From Inquilinus ginsengisoli_A (GTDB taxonomy: Bacteria; Pseudomonadota; Alphaproteobacteria; DSM-16000; Inquilinaceae), in contig NZ_JAVDPW010000001.1 of assembly GCF_031453975.1 (NCBI RefSeq), positions 434,001 to 498,000 on the forward strand: DNA of 64,000 bases. The letters run 5' to 3'. Below are positions 26,138-34,274 of the stretch, one piece after another (positions within the stretch are counted from its first letter, which is position 1; every line of letters starts with the position of its first letter). The position numbers and the translations under genes were made by a program. The notes under the pieces are model-generated. The model searched no databases, had not been told where the DNA came from, and saw only the letters and a list, made by a program, of their open reading frames with translations.

Positions 26138-27817
26138 TCAGATGGTGAAGCGGACGCCGGCGCGGGCCAGGCCGCCGGAGATGGCGACCGGCGTGCCGTC
26201 GGCGCGCCAGCAGGCGGCGCCGGTCAGGGTACCGTCCGGGTCGAAGCCGATCGCGTTCATGCCGCCGGCGATGCGTGGCATGCGCACGATGTTGTGGCCG
26301 CGGGCGGCCAGGTCCTCGGCCACCGCCTCGGGGAAGGCCTGCTCCAGCTCCAGCACGCCGCCTTCGGTCCACACCCGCGGGGCCTCGACCGCCTCCTGCA
26401 GGCTCATGCCGTGGTCGATCAGGTTGACGATGGCCTGCAGCGCCGAGGGGAAGATGCGCAAGCCCCCGGGCAGGCCCAGGGCGAAGGCGAGCTTGCCGTC
26501 GCGCAGCGCCATCATCGGCGCCATCGAGGTGAACACCCGCTTGCCCGGTGCGATCGACAGGGCGCGGCCGGGATGCGGGTCGAAATTGTACATGTAGTTG
26601 TTGGTCAGCATGCCGGTGCCAGGGATCTGGGTGCAGGCGCCGAACAGGCCGTTGATGGTCTGGGTGGTGGCGACGACGTTGCCGGCCGCGTCGGCCACGG
26701 TGACATGGGTGGTGTTGGCCGATTCCCCGCCCGCCAGCCCGGCGGTCCAGGCCTGGGTCCGCCGCAGGTCGATGCGGGACCGGCGCTCTTCGGCATAGGA
26801 TTTGGCGATCAGGCGGTCGACCGGCACAGCGACGAAGGCCGGGTCGGCGGTGGCGACGGCGCGGTCGGCGAAGGCGATCTTCAGCGCCTCGGCCAGCAGG
26901 TGCACCGCATCGGCCGAGCCGAAGCCCAGCCCGCCGATGTCGTAGCCCTCCAGGATGTTCAGCATCTGCACGATGTGCACGCCGGAGGAGGAGGGCGGCG
27001 GCGGGCCCAGGATCTCAAAGCCGCGATAGGTGCCGCGCACCGGTTCGCGCTCGATCACCCGGAAGGCGTCGAGATCGGCCTGGTCGATCAGCCCGCCATG
27101 AGACGCCATGAAATCGGTCAGCGCGGTGCCGAGCGGCCCGTCATACAGCGCGGCCGGACCGCGCTCGGCGATCAGCCGCAGGCTGCCGGCATAGTCGCCC
27201 TGGACCAGCCGCGCGCCCGGCCGCAGCGGCTGGCCGCCCGGCAGGAACAGGGCGGACAGGCCGGGGTCGCGGGCCAGGTCGGCGGCGCAGTCGGTGACGC
27301 AGTCCGACAGATAGGGGCTGACGATGAAGCCGCGCTCGGCCAGCCGGATGGCGGGGGCCAGCACATCGGCCAGCGCCAGGGTGCCGAAGCGCGCCAGCGC
27401 CTCGCACCAGCCGGCCAGCGCGCCGGGAACGGCCACCGCCTTGGGCCCGACCTGGTTCTCGCGGTCACGCACGTCGCGGGACTTGCCGACCTCGTCGGAC
27501 AGCGCCTCGTACATGGTGGCGCTGCCCCGGCCCGGCGCGGTCGACAGCCCGTCGAGCACCAGGTGCCGGCCGTCGGCGAGGCGGAGATGGGCGACGCCAC
27601 CGCCGAGCACGCCGACCATCATCGGCTCGACCACGGTCAGGGTGAACAGGGCGGCGACGGCCGCATCGATGGCGTTGCCGCCAGACAGCAGCATCTCCGA
27701 CCCGGCGGCGGAGGCCAACGGGTGGTTGGTGACGACCATCCCGCGCGACCCGGTGGCCGGCCGTTTCTCGCAGGAGAAGTCGGTGATGCGGGCGGCTCTC
27801 GGCGGGATGTTGGTCAC
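26138..27817 (-). CDS. Gamma-glutamyltransferase family protein
   Basis: 559 residues. N-terminal GGT motifs are LLSGGNAIDAAVAALFTL and VVEPMMVGVLGGG. The autocleavage/catalytic Thr is the first of TTH in ESANTTHVTVADAAG (about residue 369), and the small subunit continues with QTINGLFGA and ends with ARGHNIVRMP. Self-processing gives large and small subunits that hydrolyse or transfer gamma-glutamyl groups. No signal peptide is seen, unlike periplasmic Ggt, so this one may act in the cytoplasm on an imported compound. It sits in the importer cluster, just downstream of the RraA-like gene. Confidence 0.88.
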   Translation of the reverse strand: MTNIPPRAARITDFSCEKRPATGSRGMVVTNHPLASAAGSEMLLSGGNAIDAAVAALFTLTVVEPMMVGVLGGGVAHLRLADGRHLVLDGLSTAPGRGSATMYEALSDEVGKSRDVRDRENQVGPKAVAVPGALAGWCEALARFGTLALADVLAPAIRLAERGFIVSPYLSDCVTDCAADLARDPGLSALFLPGGQPLRPGARLVQGDYAGSLRLIAERGPAALYDGPLGTALTDFMASHGGLIDQADLDAFRVIEREPVRGTYRGFEILGPPPPSSSGVHIVQMLNILEGYDIGGLGFGSADAVHLLAEALKIAFADRAVATADPAFVAVPVDRLIAKSYAEERRSRIDLRRTQAWTAGLAGGESANTTHVTVADAAGNVVATTQTINGLFGACTQIPGTGMLTNNYMYNFDPHPGRALSIAPGKRVFTSMAPMMALRDGKLAFALGLPGGLRIFPSALQAIVNLIDHGMSLQEAVEAPRVWTEGGVLELEQAFPEAVAEDLAARGHNIVRMPRIAGGMNAIGFDPDGTLTGAACWRADGTPVAISGGLARAGVRFTI

Positions 27818-27856
27818 GATGCTGTCCTCGGCGATTCAGTCTCGGCCATCGCAGTG

Positions 27857-28534
27857 TCAGCCATTCTGCCCCAGCGCCTCCAGCACCATCCTGGTGGCGC
27901 CGGAGATGTCGCCCAGCTTCTCGCCGGCCTTGACCCGCTCCTGGCTGCGCTCGCCGCGCTCCTGCCGCACCAGCGCGGCGTCGGCGATCGCCTCCGCCTC
28001 GCCGGCCGGCAGCACCAGCACGCCGGATTCATCCGCCAGGATGACGTCGCCGGCCCGTACCGGCACATTGCCGCAGGAGATCGGCAGGTTCAGCGTGCCG
28101 CCGAGATTGTATAGCCGGGTGGTGATCGGCGACATGCCGCGGCACCACATCGGGAAGTCCGAATCCTCGATCTCAGCCAGGTCGGTGCAGGGTCCGTCGA
28201 CGATGCCGCCGACCGCGCCGGCCGCCTTGGCCGCGATGGTGACGCCGCCGCCCCAGCAGGCGTGCTTGTCGTCGCCCAGCCGGTCGACCACCAGGATGTC
28301 GCCCGGCCGCAGCAGGCCCAGCGCGTGGTGCAGCAGGGTCGAATCCTGGCCCGGGATGGCGAGGGTGACGGCCGCGCCGGCGATGCGCTTGCCGCGCAGC
28401 AGCGGCTGGATGCCCCGGTCCATGAAGCCCCAATGCTGGGAATGGCCGATGGTCGCGGTCTCGACCCGGCGCAGCTTCTCCACCAGGGCGGCGGGGATCT
28501 GCGGCGGCATGGCGGCGATGCGATAGTCTGGCAT
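27857..28534 (-). CDS. RraA-family protein (HMG/CHA aldolase-like)
   Basis: 225 residues, RraA fold: GDILVVDRLGDDKHACWGG followed by AVGGIVDGPCTDLAEIE, and GNVPVRAGDVILADESGVL. Family members include class II 4-hydroxy-4-methyl-2-oxoglutarate/oxaloacetate-type pyruvate aldolases and the RNase E inhibitor RraA. In metabolic clusters like this the aldolase or oxaloacetate decarboxylase role is more likely. The next upstream gene is a permease, 10 bases away. Confidence 0.8.
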   Translation of the reverse strand: MPDYRIAAMPPQIPAALVEKLRRVETATIGHSQHWGFMDRGIQPLLRGKRIAGAAVTLAIPGQDSTLLHHALGLLRPGDILVVDRLGDDKHACWGGGVTIAAKAAGAVGGIVDGPCTDLAEIEDSDFPMWCRGMSPITTRLYNLGGTLNLPISCGNVPVRAGDVILADESGVLVLPAGEAEAIADAALVRQERGERSQERVKAGEKLGDISGATRMVLEALGQNG

Positions 28535-28544
28535 GTGGCTTTCC

Positions 28545-29333
28545 CTAGTTGCCGACGGCGCGCGCGACGCCGACGAGACGTTCGACCAGAATGACGACGA
28601 GAAGGGTCGCGGCGATCAGCACGACCGACAGGGCCGCGACCATCGGGTCGGTGCGGCCTTCGACGTAGCGCACCATCTCGACCGGCAGGGTCGAGGCGCG
28701 CGGCCCGGCGATGAACAGCGAGATCACGGTCTCGTCGAAGGACAGCAGGAAGGACAGCGCCCCGCAGGCGACCAGGCCGGGCGCGGCCAGCGGCAGGGTG
28801 ACCCGGCGCACCACCCGCCACGGCGTGGCGCCCAGCGTGGCGGCCGCCGCCTCGATGTCGTCGGGCAGGGTCGAGAAGGCGGTCGTCATCATCCGGATGA
28901 CGAAGGGCAGGGTCACGATCATGTGGCCCAGCACCAGGCCGGGCAGGGTGGCGGTCAGGTGCAGCGGCGTGAAGAACAGCAGCAGCGCCAGGCCGATGAT
29001 CAGCGTCGGCAGCAGCAGCGGCGCCAGGAAGAAGCCCTGCAGCGCCTCGCGCCCGGGGAAGCTGCCCTTGTTCAGCGCCAGCGCCGCCGGCACGCCCAGC
29101 AGCAGGGACAGCGCCATGACCACGCAGGCGATCTGCGCGCTCAGCAGCAGCGCGTCCAGCAGCGGCCCGTGGCCGGCCAGCGCCTGGAACCAGCGCAGCG
29201 AATAGCCCGAGGGTGGGAAGACGATGAAATCGTCGGCCGAGAAGGCCAGCGCCACCACCACGACGATGGGCGCCAGGATCATGGCGTAGACGATGCCGGC
29301 GAGGGTGGAGAGGGCGCGGCCGGCGCCGTTCAT
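28545..29333 (-). CDS. ABC importer permease, spermidine/putrescine (PotC) type
   Basis: 262 residues with six predicted membrane segments. The EAA loop reads EAAAATLGATPWRVVRRVTLPL. Start ATG at 29333 overlaps the stop of the PotB-type gene by four bases. PotC-type proteins form the inner-membrane channel with PotB. The ligand could be a polyamine, thiamine, phosphonate or another small charged compound. Confidence 0.9.
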   Translation of the reverse strand: MNGAGRALSTLAGIVYAMILAPIVVVVALAFSADDFIVFPPSGYSLRWFQALAGHGPLLDALLLSAQIACVVMALSLLLGVPAALALNKGSFPGREALQGFFLAPLLLPTLIIGLALLLFFTPLHLTATLPGLVLGHMIVTLPFVIRMMTTAFSTLPDDIEAAAATLGATPWRVVRRVTLPLAAPGLVACGALSFLLSFDETVISLFIAGPRASTLPVEMVRYVEGRTDPMVAALSVVLIAATLLVVILVERLVGVARAVGN

Positions 29334-30220
29334 CGCTGCAGCCTCCGCGCCACCAGCCGGGCGACGACGGCCAGCGCCAGCAGCAGCACCAGGGTGTAGA
29401 TCGCCAGCACCGCGGCCACCGGCCAGTTGGTGTTGGTGGTCGCCTGCTCGTAGATCTCGGTCGCCAGCACGAAGATGCGGCCGCCGCCCATCAGCCTCGG
29501 CGTGATGTAGGACGACATCGACAGCACGAAGCCGAGGCCTGCGGCCAGGGCGATGGCGGGCAGGCTCAGCGGCAGGGTGACGCGCAGGAAGCAGCGCAGC
29601 GGCGTCGCCCCCAGGCTGCGTGCCGCCTCCTCCAGCGTGCGGTCCAGCCGGCCGAACCCGGCCAGCAGCGCCAGGATCATATAGGGCATGATGCTTTCGG
29701 CCAGGCCGATGGTGACGCCGGTCCAGTTGAACACCAGCCGCATCGGCGTGCTGATCAGCCCGAGCCATTGGGCGATGCCGTTGACCAGGCCGCGGTCGCC
29801 GAGGATGGCCAGCCAGCCGAAGATGCGCACCACGCCGGACACCAGCATCGGCATGATCGCGACCACGGCCAAGAGGCCGCGAAAGCGCGACCTGGTGCGG
29901 AACAGGAACAGCGCCACCGGGTAGGACAGCGCCAGCGCCAGGGCGGTCGCCACCAGCGACAGCCACAGCGAGTTCAGGGTCAGCTCGGCGGTGAAGCTGT
30001 CGGCGAAGACCTCGCGGGCGGTCTGCAGCGACCAGGTCTCGACCATCGCCCCGGTCGGCCCGACCTCGTTGAAGGCGGTGCGGAACAGGCCGAGCGTCGG
30101 CCAGACATAGACGAGGAGGACGAACAGCGCCGCCGGCGCGACCAGCAGCGGCAGCGGCAGGCGCCGGCCGCGCGGCAAGGCGGGGCGCTCGGCGGCCAGG
30201 GGATGCAGGGCGTCGGTCAT
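29330..30220 (-). CDS. ABC importer permease, PotB type
   Basis: 296 residues with six membrane segments. The EAA loop reads EEAARSLGATPLRCFLRVTLPL. Its ATG overlaps the ATPase stop by four bases, and its stop overlaps the next permease start, so the three are translationally coupled. Partner of the PotC-type permease. Confidence 0.9.
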   Translation of the reverse strand: MTDALHPLAAERPALPRGRRLPLPLLVAPAALFVLLVYVWPTLGLFRTAFNEVGPTGAMVETWSLQTAREVFADSFTAELTLNSLWLSLVATALALALSYPVALFLFRTRSRFRGLLAVVAIMPMLVSGVVRIFGWLAILGDRGLVNGIAQWLGLISTPMRLVFNWTGVTIGLAESIMPYMILALLAGFGRLDRTLEEAARSLGATPLRCFLRVTLPLSLPAIALAAGLGFVLSMSSYITPRLMGGGRIFVLATEIYEQATTNTNWPVAAVLAIYTLVLLLALAVVARLVARRLQR

Positions 30221-31272
30221 GGCGCCTCACGCGGGAACAGCAGCGTGTCCTCGGCCGGCCAGATCGCCGCGACCTCCAGGCCCTCGGCCGGCGGGCGCTG
30301 GCCCGACGGCATCTCGACGCTCAGCTGGCCGCCGGCGCCCTCGACCACCACCTCGATCCGGTCGCCGATGAAGACGCTGTGCGAGACCTGGCCCTGGATC
30401 CGCGCCACGCCCTCGGCCGCGGGCTCGGAGACCGCGGCCAGGCGGATGCGCTGCGGCCGGACGAAGACGTCGAACTCCCCCGACGGCGGGGCCTGGACCG
30501 GCAGCGGCGAACCCCACAGGCCGACGCGGCCATCGGCGCCGCGGCTGGCGGCCAAGATGTTGGCGCGGCCGACGAAATCGGCGACGAAGCGGGTCGCCGG
30601 CCGCTCATAGATGTCCTCCGGCGACCCGACCTGCTCGACCCGGCCGCGATTCATCACCGCGATCCGGTCGCACATGGTCAGCGCCTCGACCTGGTCATGG
30701 GTGACGAACAGGGTGGTGATGCCGAGCGACCGCTGGATGTCGCGGATCTCGTGCCGCATCGCGTCGCGCAGCTTGGCGTCGAGGTTGGACAGGGATTCGT
30801 CGAGCAGCAGCACCGAGGGGCGGACCACCAGGGCCCGCGCCAGGGCCACGCGCTGCTGCTGGCCGCCGGACAGCTCGCGCGGCCGGCGCCCGCCCAGCGC
30901 GCCGAGGCGCACCATGGAAAGCGCCTCCTCGACCCGGGCCGCGGCTTCGGCGCGCGGCACCCGCCGCTCCTCCAGCCCGAAGCCGACATTGCGCGCCACG
31001 CTGAGATGCGGGAACAGGGCGTAGGACTGGAAGACATAGCCCATGTTGCGGCGGTGCGCCGGCTCGCGGGTGATGTCGGCGCCGTCGACCCGGATGGTGC
31101 CGCCATCCGGCGCGATCAGCCCGGCCAGCATCCGCAGCGTCGTGGTCTTGCCGCAGCCGGACGGGCCGAGCAGCGCCACCGCCTCGCCCCGGCCGACCGA
31201 CAGCGAGACGTCGTCGACCGCGACGAAGCCGCCATAGCGCTTGGCCAGGCCCTGCAGCTGGAGATAGCTCAT
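30217..31272 (-). CDS. ABC importer ATPase, PotA type
   Basis: 351 residues. Walker A GPSGCGKT at 36-43, signature RELSGGQQQRVALARAL, Walker B LLLDESLSNLDAKLR, H-loop FVTHDQVEA. The C-terminal TOBE/MOP-like regulatory domain (FVRPQRIRLAAV, VFIGDRIEVVV) is typical of PotA and other CUT1-like ATPases. Energises the PotB/PotC-type permeases. Confidence 0.93.
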   Translation of the reverse strand: MSYLQLQGLAKRYGGFVAVDDVSLSVGRGEAVALLGPSGCGKTTTLRMLAGLIAPDGGTIRVDGADITREPAHRRNMGYVFQSYALFPHLSVARNVGFGLEERRVPRAEAAARVEEALSMVRLGALGGRRPRELSGGQQQRVALARALVVRPSVLLLDESLSNLDAKLRDAMRHEIRDIQRSLGITTLFVTHDQVEALTMCDRIAVMNRGRVEQVGSPEDIYERPATRFVADFVGRANILAASRGADGRVGLWGSPLPVQAPPSGEFDVFVRPQRIRLAAVSEPAAEGVARIQGQVSHSVFIGDRIEVVVEGAGGQLSVEMPSGQRPPAEGLEVAAIWPAEDTLLFPREAP

Positions 31273-31276
31273 CGGA

Positions 31277-32347
31277 TCAGCCGGCCGAGATCACTTCGCG
31301 GCGCCAGCGGTTGTTCCACTTGTCGCGCACCTTGACGATCTCGGTCCAGTCGACGTCGATCATGCGACTGCGGTTCTCCGGCGCGATGGCGGTGCGGGCC
31401 AGCACCTTGGGGTCGATCTGCGCCTTGCCGTTGGTCGGCGCGTAGAACACCCGCTCGGTGAAGGCCTTCTGCGACTGGTGCGACAGGGCGTGGTTGATGA
31501 AGGCGACGGCCGTGGCGCGGTTCTTCGACCCGGCGGTCAGGTTGATGGTGTTGATCTGGAACACCGAACCCTCCGGCGGCAGCAGCGCGCCCAGTTTGCC
31601 CTGGGTCTCGTCGATCTTGCGCTGCGACCGCGCGTTCCAGCCGGTGGCGACGCGGACGATGCCGTTCTGGATCAGGGAATAGCCGTCGGGATTGGGGTTC
31701 CAGGTGTTCACCGACGGCGCCAGCTCGGCCAGCTTCTTGATCGCCTGGTCGATCGACTGCCGGTAGTCGCCGCCCAGCATCTTCTCGACCATCACGGTCA
31801 GGGCCAGGCCCTGGATGTTGGGCGGGGCGCTGATCCCCAGCAGCCCCTTGAGGTCCGGGCGCCACAGCTCGGCCAGGCTGGCCAGCGGCGGCTGCAGGTT
31901 CACGGCGTCGGTGACCAGCACCAGATGGTCGAAGGTCACGGCCGGGCCGAACTCGCCGCCGGCGGCGCGGGCCTCGGGGACCAGCTCCTCCAGCGACGGC
32001 ACCTCGGCCGGGCTCAGCTTGTCGAACAGGCCCTCGGCATTGCCGATGTTCGAGGCGGTGACGTCCATGATGGTGACGTCGATCTGCGGGTCCGCCTTCT
32101 GGGCGCGGATGTTGCCCAGCATCTCGGCCGAGGTGCCGCCGGGCGCGTAGTTGACCTTGACGCCCGGGAAGGCCTGCTGGAACGGCTCGATGACGGTCTT
32201 GACGTAGTTGTCCTGGAAGGTGCCGTCGGCATAGGACATCAGCCGGATCTCGCCGCTGATCGACTGCGCCCGCAGGATCGCCGGCATGGCGAGGGTTGCG
32301 ACACCGGCCTGGAGCCCGGCCTTGAGAACGAGACGACGCGTCAGCAT
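31277..32347 (-). CDS. ABC importer substrate-binding protein, PotD-like
   Basis: 356 residues from the ATG at 32347. The N-terminus TRRLVLKAGLQAGVATLAMP is a twin-arginine-type signal cut near ILRAQ. The mature domain (EIRLMSYADGTFQDNYVKTV, AQKADPQIDVTIMD) is a type II periplasmic binding fold of the PotD/AfuA/thiamine group. It is first of the PotD-A-B-C order here, four bases before the ATPase gene. The ligand is unknown. Polyamine is only one option. Confidence 0.87.
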   Translation of the reverse strand: MLTRRLVLKAGLQAGVATLAMPAILRAQSISGEIRLMSYADGTFQDNYVKTVIEPFQQAFPGVKVNYAPGGTSAEMLGNIRAQKADPQIDVTIMDVTASNIGNAEGLFDKLSPAEVPSLEELVPEARAAGGEFGPAVTFDHLVLVTDAVNLQPPLASLAELWRPDLKGLLGISAPPNIQGLALTVMVEKMLGGDYRQSIDQAIKKLAELAPSVNTWNPNPDGYSLIQNGIVRVATGWNARSQRKIDETQGKLGALLPPEGSVFQINTINLTAGSKNRATAVAFINHALSHQSQKAFTERVFYAPTNGKAQIDPKVLARTAIAPENRSRMIDVDWTEIVKVRDKWNNRWRREVISAG

Positions 32348-32425
32348 CTGGAACACCCCCACTGTTTGGCCGCATCCGGGGCGGCATTGTTTCCGGGCCG
32401 GCATGACCCTGCCGGCCCGGCCGTA

Positions 32426-33250
32426 TCAGGCGTGGATCTTCTCGGCGAAATGGGCGACGAAGCGGGCGCAGATCTCGGTCAGCTTCTCGGTCAGCGCCGC
32501 GCCGGTCTCGGCCGAGGACAGCTTGGGGTCGCCCTTGCCGACGCCGAGCGTGTAGACCTCGTCATACTGGTTCGGCACGCCGACCTCGGCGCCCTCGAAG
32601 CTGGCGGTGCCCAGCCCGGTGAAGGGCAGGTCCAGCACCGGATCGCGCTTCGCCGGCCGGTCCCCGGGCATCAGGGCCGGGCGCATCAGCTCGGGGAACA
32701 GGTGCAGGCCGATGCTGGTCAGCGGGTCGGCGCCGTGGCCGGAGACCTTGGCCGCCGCCTCGGCCCCGACGATGCCGGGCAGCAGGCCATAGCCGATGCG
32801 CCACAGGTACAGGCTGGGCAGCACGGTGCCGTCGCGCAGATACAGGGTGCGCGCCACCTCGGCGATCGGCCCGACATTGCCGCCATGGCCGTTGATCACG
32901 ACGATGCGGGTCAGGCCGTTCCGGTGCAGGTTGGCGACCATCTCGCTGATCACGCTGGTCAGCGTCGCCTGGCTCAGGGCGATGCCGCCGATCATCGGGC
33001 CGAACCAGTCGGCGCCGCCAAAGGGCAGCACCGGGGCGACCAGGGTGCGGATGCCGCGCTGGCTGGCGCGGATGGCGGCCAGCTCGGCGATCTTCTCGGC
33101 CAGCAGATAGTCGCCCATCGGCGCGTGCGGGCCCTGGTCCTCATGGCTGCCCATCGGCAGCAGGATCACCGGGTTCTTCGCCAGGATCTCGCGCGCCTCG
33201 CCCCCGGTAATCGTGCCCATATGCACGTTCGGTTCGGTCTTTGCGGCCAC
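32426..33250 (-). CDS. Creatininase-family amidohydrolase
   Basis: 274 residues from a GTG at 33250, chosen because GAGGAG lies eight bases before it; an internal ATG at 33220 is possible. Metal-binding motifs of the family are present: GSHEDQGPHAPMGDYLLAE and VVINGHGGNVGP. Members hydrolyse cyclic amides such as creatinine or the formamide FAPy, or deacylate mycofactocin-like precursors. It lies between the two ABC importers, which suggests it opens a ring or cuts an amide in the imported substrate. Confidence 0.87.
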   Translation of the reverse strand: MAAKTEPNVHMGTITGGEAREILAKNPVILLPMGSHEDQGPHAPMGDYLLAEKIAELAAIRASQRGIRTLVAPVLPFGGADWFGPMIGGIALSQATLTSVISEMVANLHRNGLTRIVVINGHGGNVGPIAEVARTLYLRDGTVLPSLYLWRIGYGLLPGIVGAEAAAKVSGHGADPLTSIGLHLFPELMRPALMPGDRPAKRDPVLDLPFTGLGTASFEGAEVGVPNQYDEVYTLGVGKGDPKLSSAETGAALTEKLTEICARFVAHFAEKIHA

Positions 33251-33296
33251 TCTCGTCACTCCTCGTCGGCAATTCGGTGATCCGGCCGGGGCGCCA

Positions 33297-34274
33297 TCAG
33301 GCGATCTCCTCGGCGCGAAGGCAGGCGACACGGCGCCCCTCTCCGAAGGGGCGCAGCTCCGGCACCGCCTCGGCGCAGGCGGGCCGCGCATGGGCGCAGC
33401 GCGTGCGGAAGACGCAGCCGGAGGGCGGGTTGGACGGGCTCGGCGGGTCGCCGGCCAGCAGGATGCGGCCGGTGCGCCGGTCCTGGCGCAGCTGCGGCGT
33501 CGCCGAGATCAGCGCGCGGGTGTAGGGGTGGGACGGGGCGGCGAACACGGCCTCGGCCGGGCCTTCCTCCATGACGCGGCCGAGATACATCACCACCACC
33601 CGGTCGCACAGATGGCGCACCACCGGCAGGTCGTGGCTGATGAACAGCAAAGCGAGGCCCAGGTCGCGGCGCAGGTCGCCCAGCAGCTGCACGATCTGGG
33701 CCTGGATCGAGACGTCCAGTGCCGACACCGGTTCGTCGGCCACCAGGAAGTCCGGCCCGCTGGCCAAAGCGCGGGCCAAGCCGATGCGCTGGCGCTGGCC
33801 GCCGGAGAACTCGTGCGGATAGCGCTGGGCGTGGCTGGGGTCGAGGCCGACGCGGTGGAGCATCGCGGCGACGCGGTCGGCCCGGTCCCCGGCATCCCCG
33901 ACATGATGGATGGCCAGGCCGTCGGCGATCTGGGCGCCGACCCGGCGGCGCGGGTCCAGGCTGCCATAGGGGTCCTGGAACACGATCTGCATGCGCCGGC
34001 GCAGCGCCCGCCAGTCGCGGCCGGAGGGGCGGCCGAGCGGCTGGCCATCGAAGCGGACCGTGCCGGCGCTGGCCGGCATCAGGCCGAGCATCAGCCGGCC
34101 GAGCGTGCTCTTGCCCGACCCGGATTCGCCGACGACGCCCAGCGCCTCGCCGCGGGCGACGGCGGCATCGACCGACCGCACCGCCTGCACCGGCCGGCCG
34201 CGCCGGAACAGCCCGCCGGTGTGGAAGACCTTGGACAGGGCCGTGGCCTCGACCAGGGGAGGGGCGTTGCTCAT
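33297..34274 (-). CDS. Dipeptide/oligopeptide-type ABC ATPase (DppF-like)
   Basis: 325 residues. Walker A GESGSGKS, signature EFSGGQRQRIGLARAL, Walker B FLVADEPVSALDVS, and the C-terminal oligopeptide-transporter motif with three Cys (SGCVFRTRCAHARPAC), the iron-sulphur-binding region seen in Dpp/Opp ATPases. Partner ATPase of the fused permease-ATPase encoded just upstream (four-base overlap). Confidence 0.93.
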   Translation of the reverse strand: MSNAPPLVEATALSKVFHTGGLFRRGRPVQAVRSVDAAVARGEALGVVGESGSGKSTLGRLMLGLMPASAGTVRFDGQPLGRPSGRDWRALRRRMQIVFQDPYGSLDPRRRVGAQIADGLAIHHVGDAGDRADRVAAMLHRVGLDPSHAQRYPHEFSGGQRQRIGLARALASGPDFLVADEPVSALDVSIQAQIVQLLGDLRRDLGLALLFISHDLPVVRHLCDRVVVMYLGRVMEEGPAEAVFAAPSHPYTRALISATPQLRQDRRTGRILLAGDPPSPSNPPSGCVFRTRCAHARPACAEAVPELRPFGEGRRVACLRAEEIA

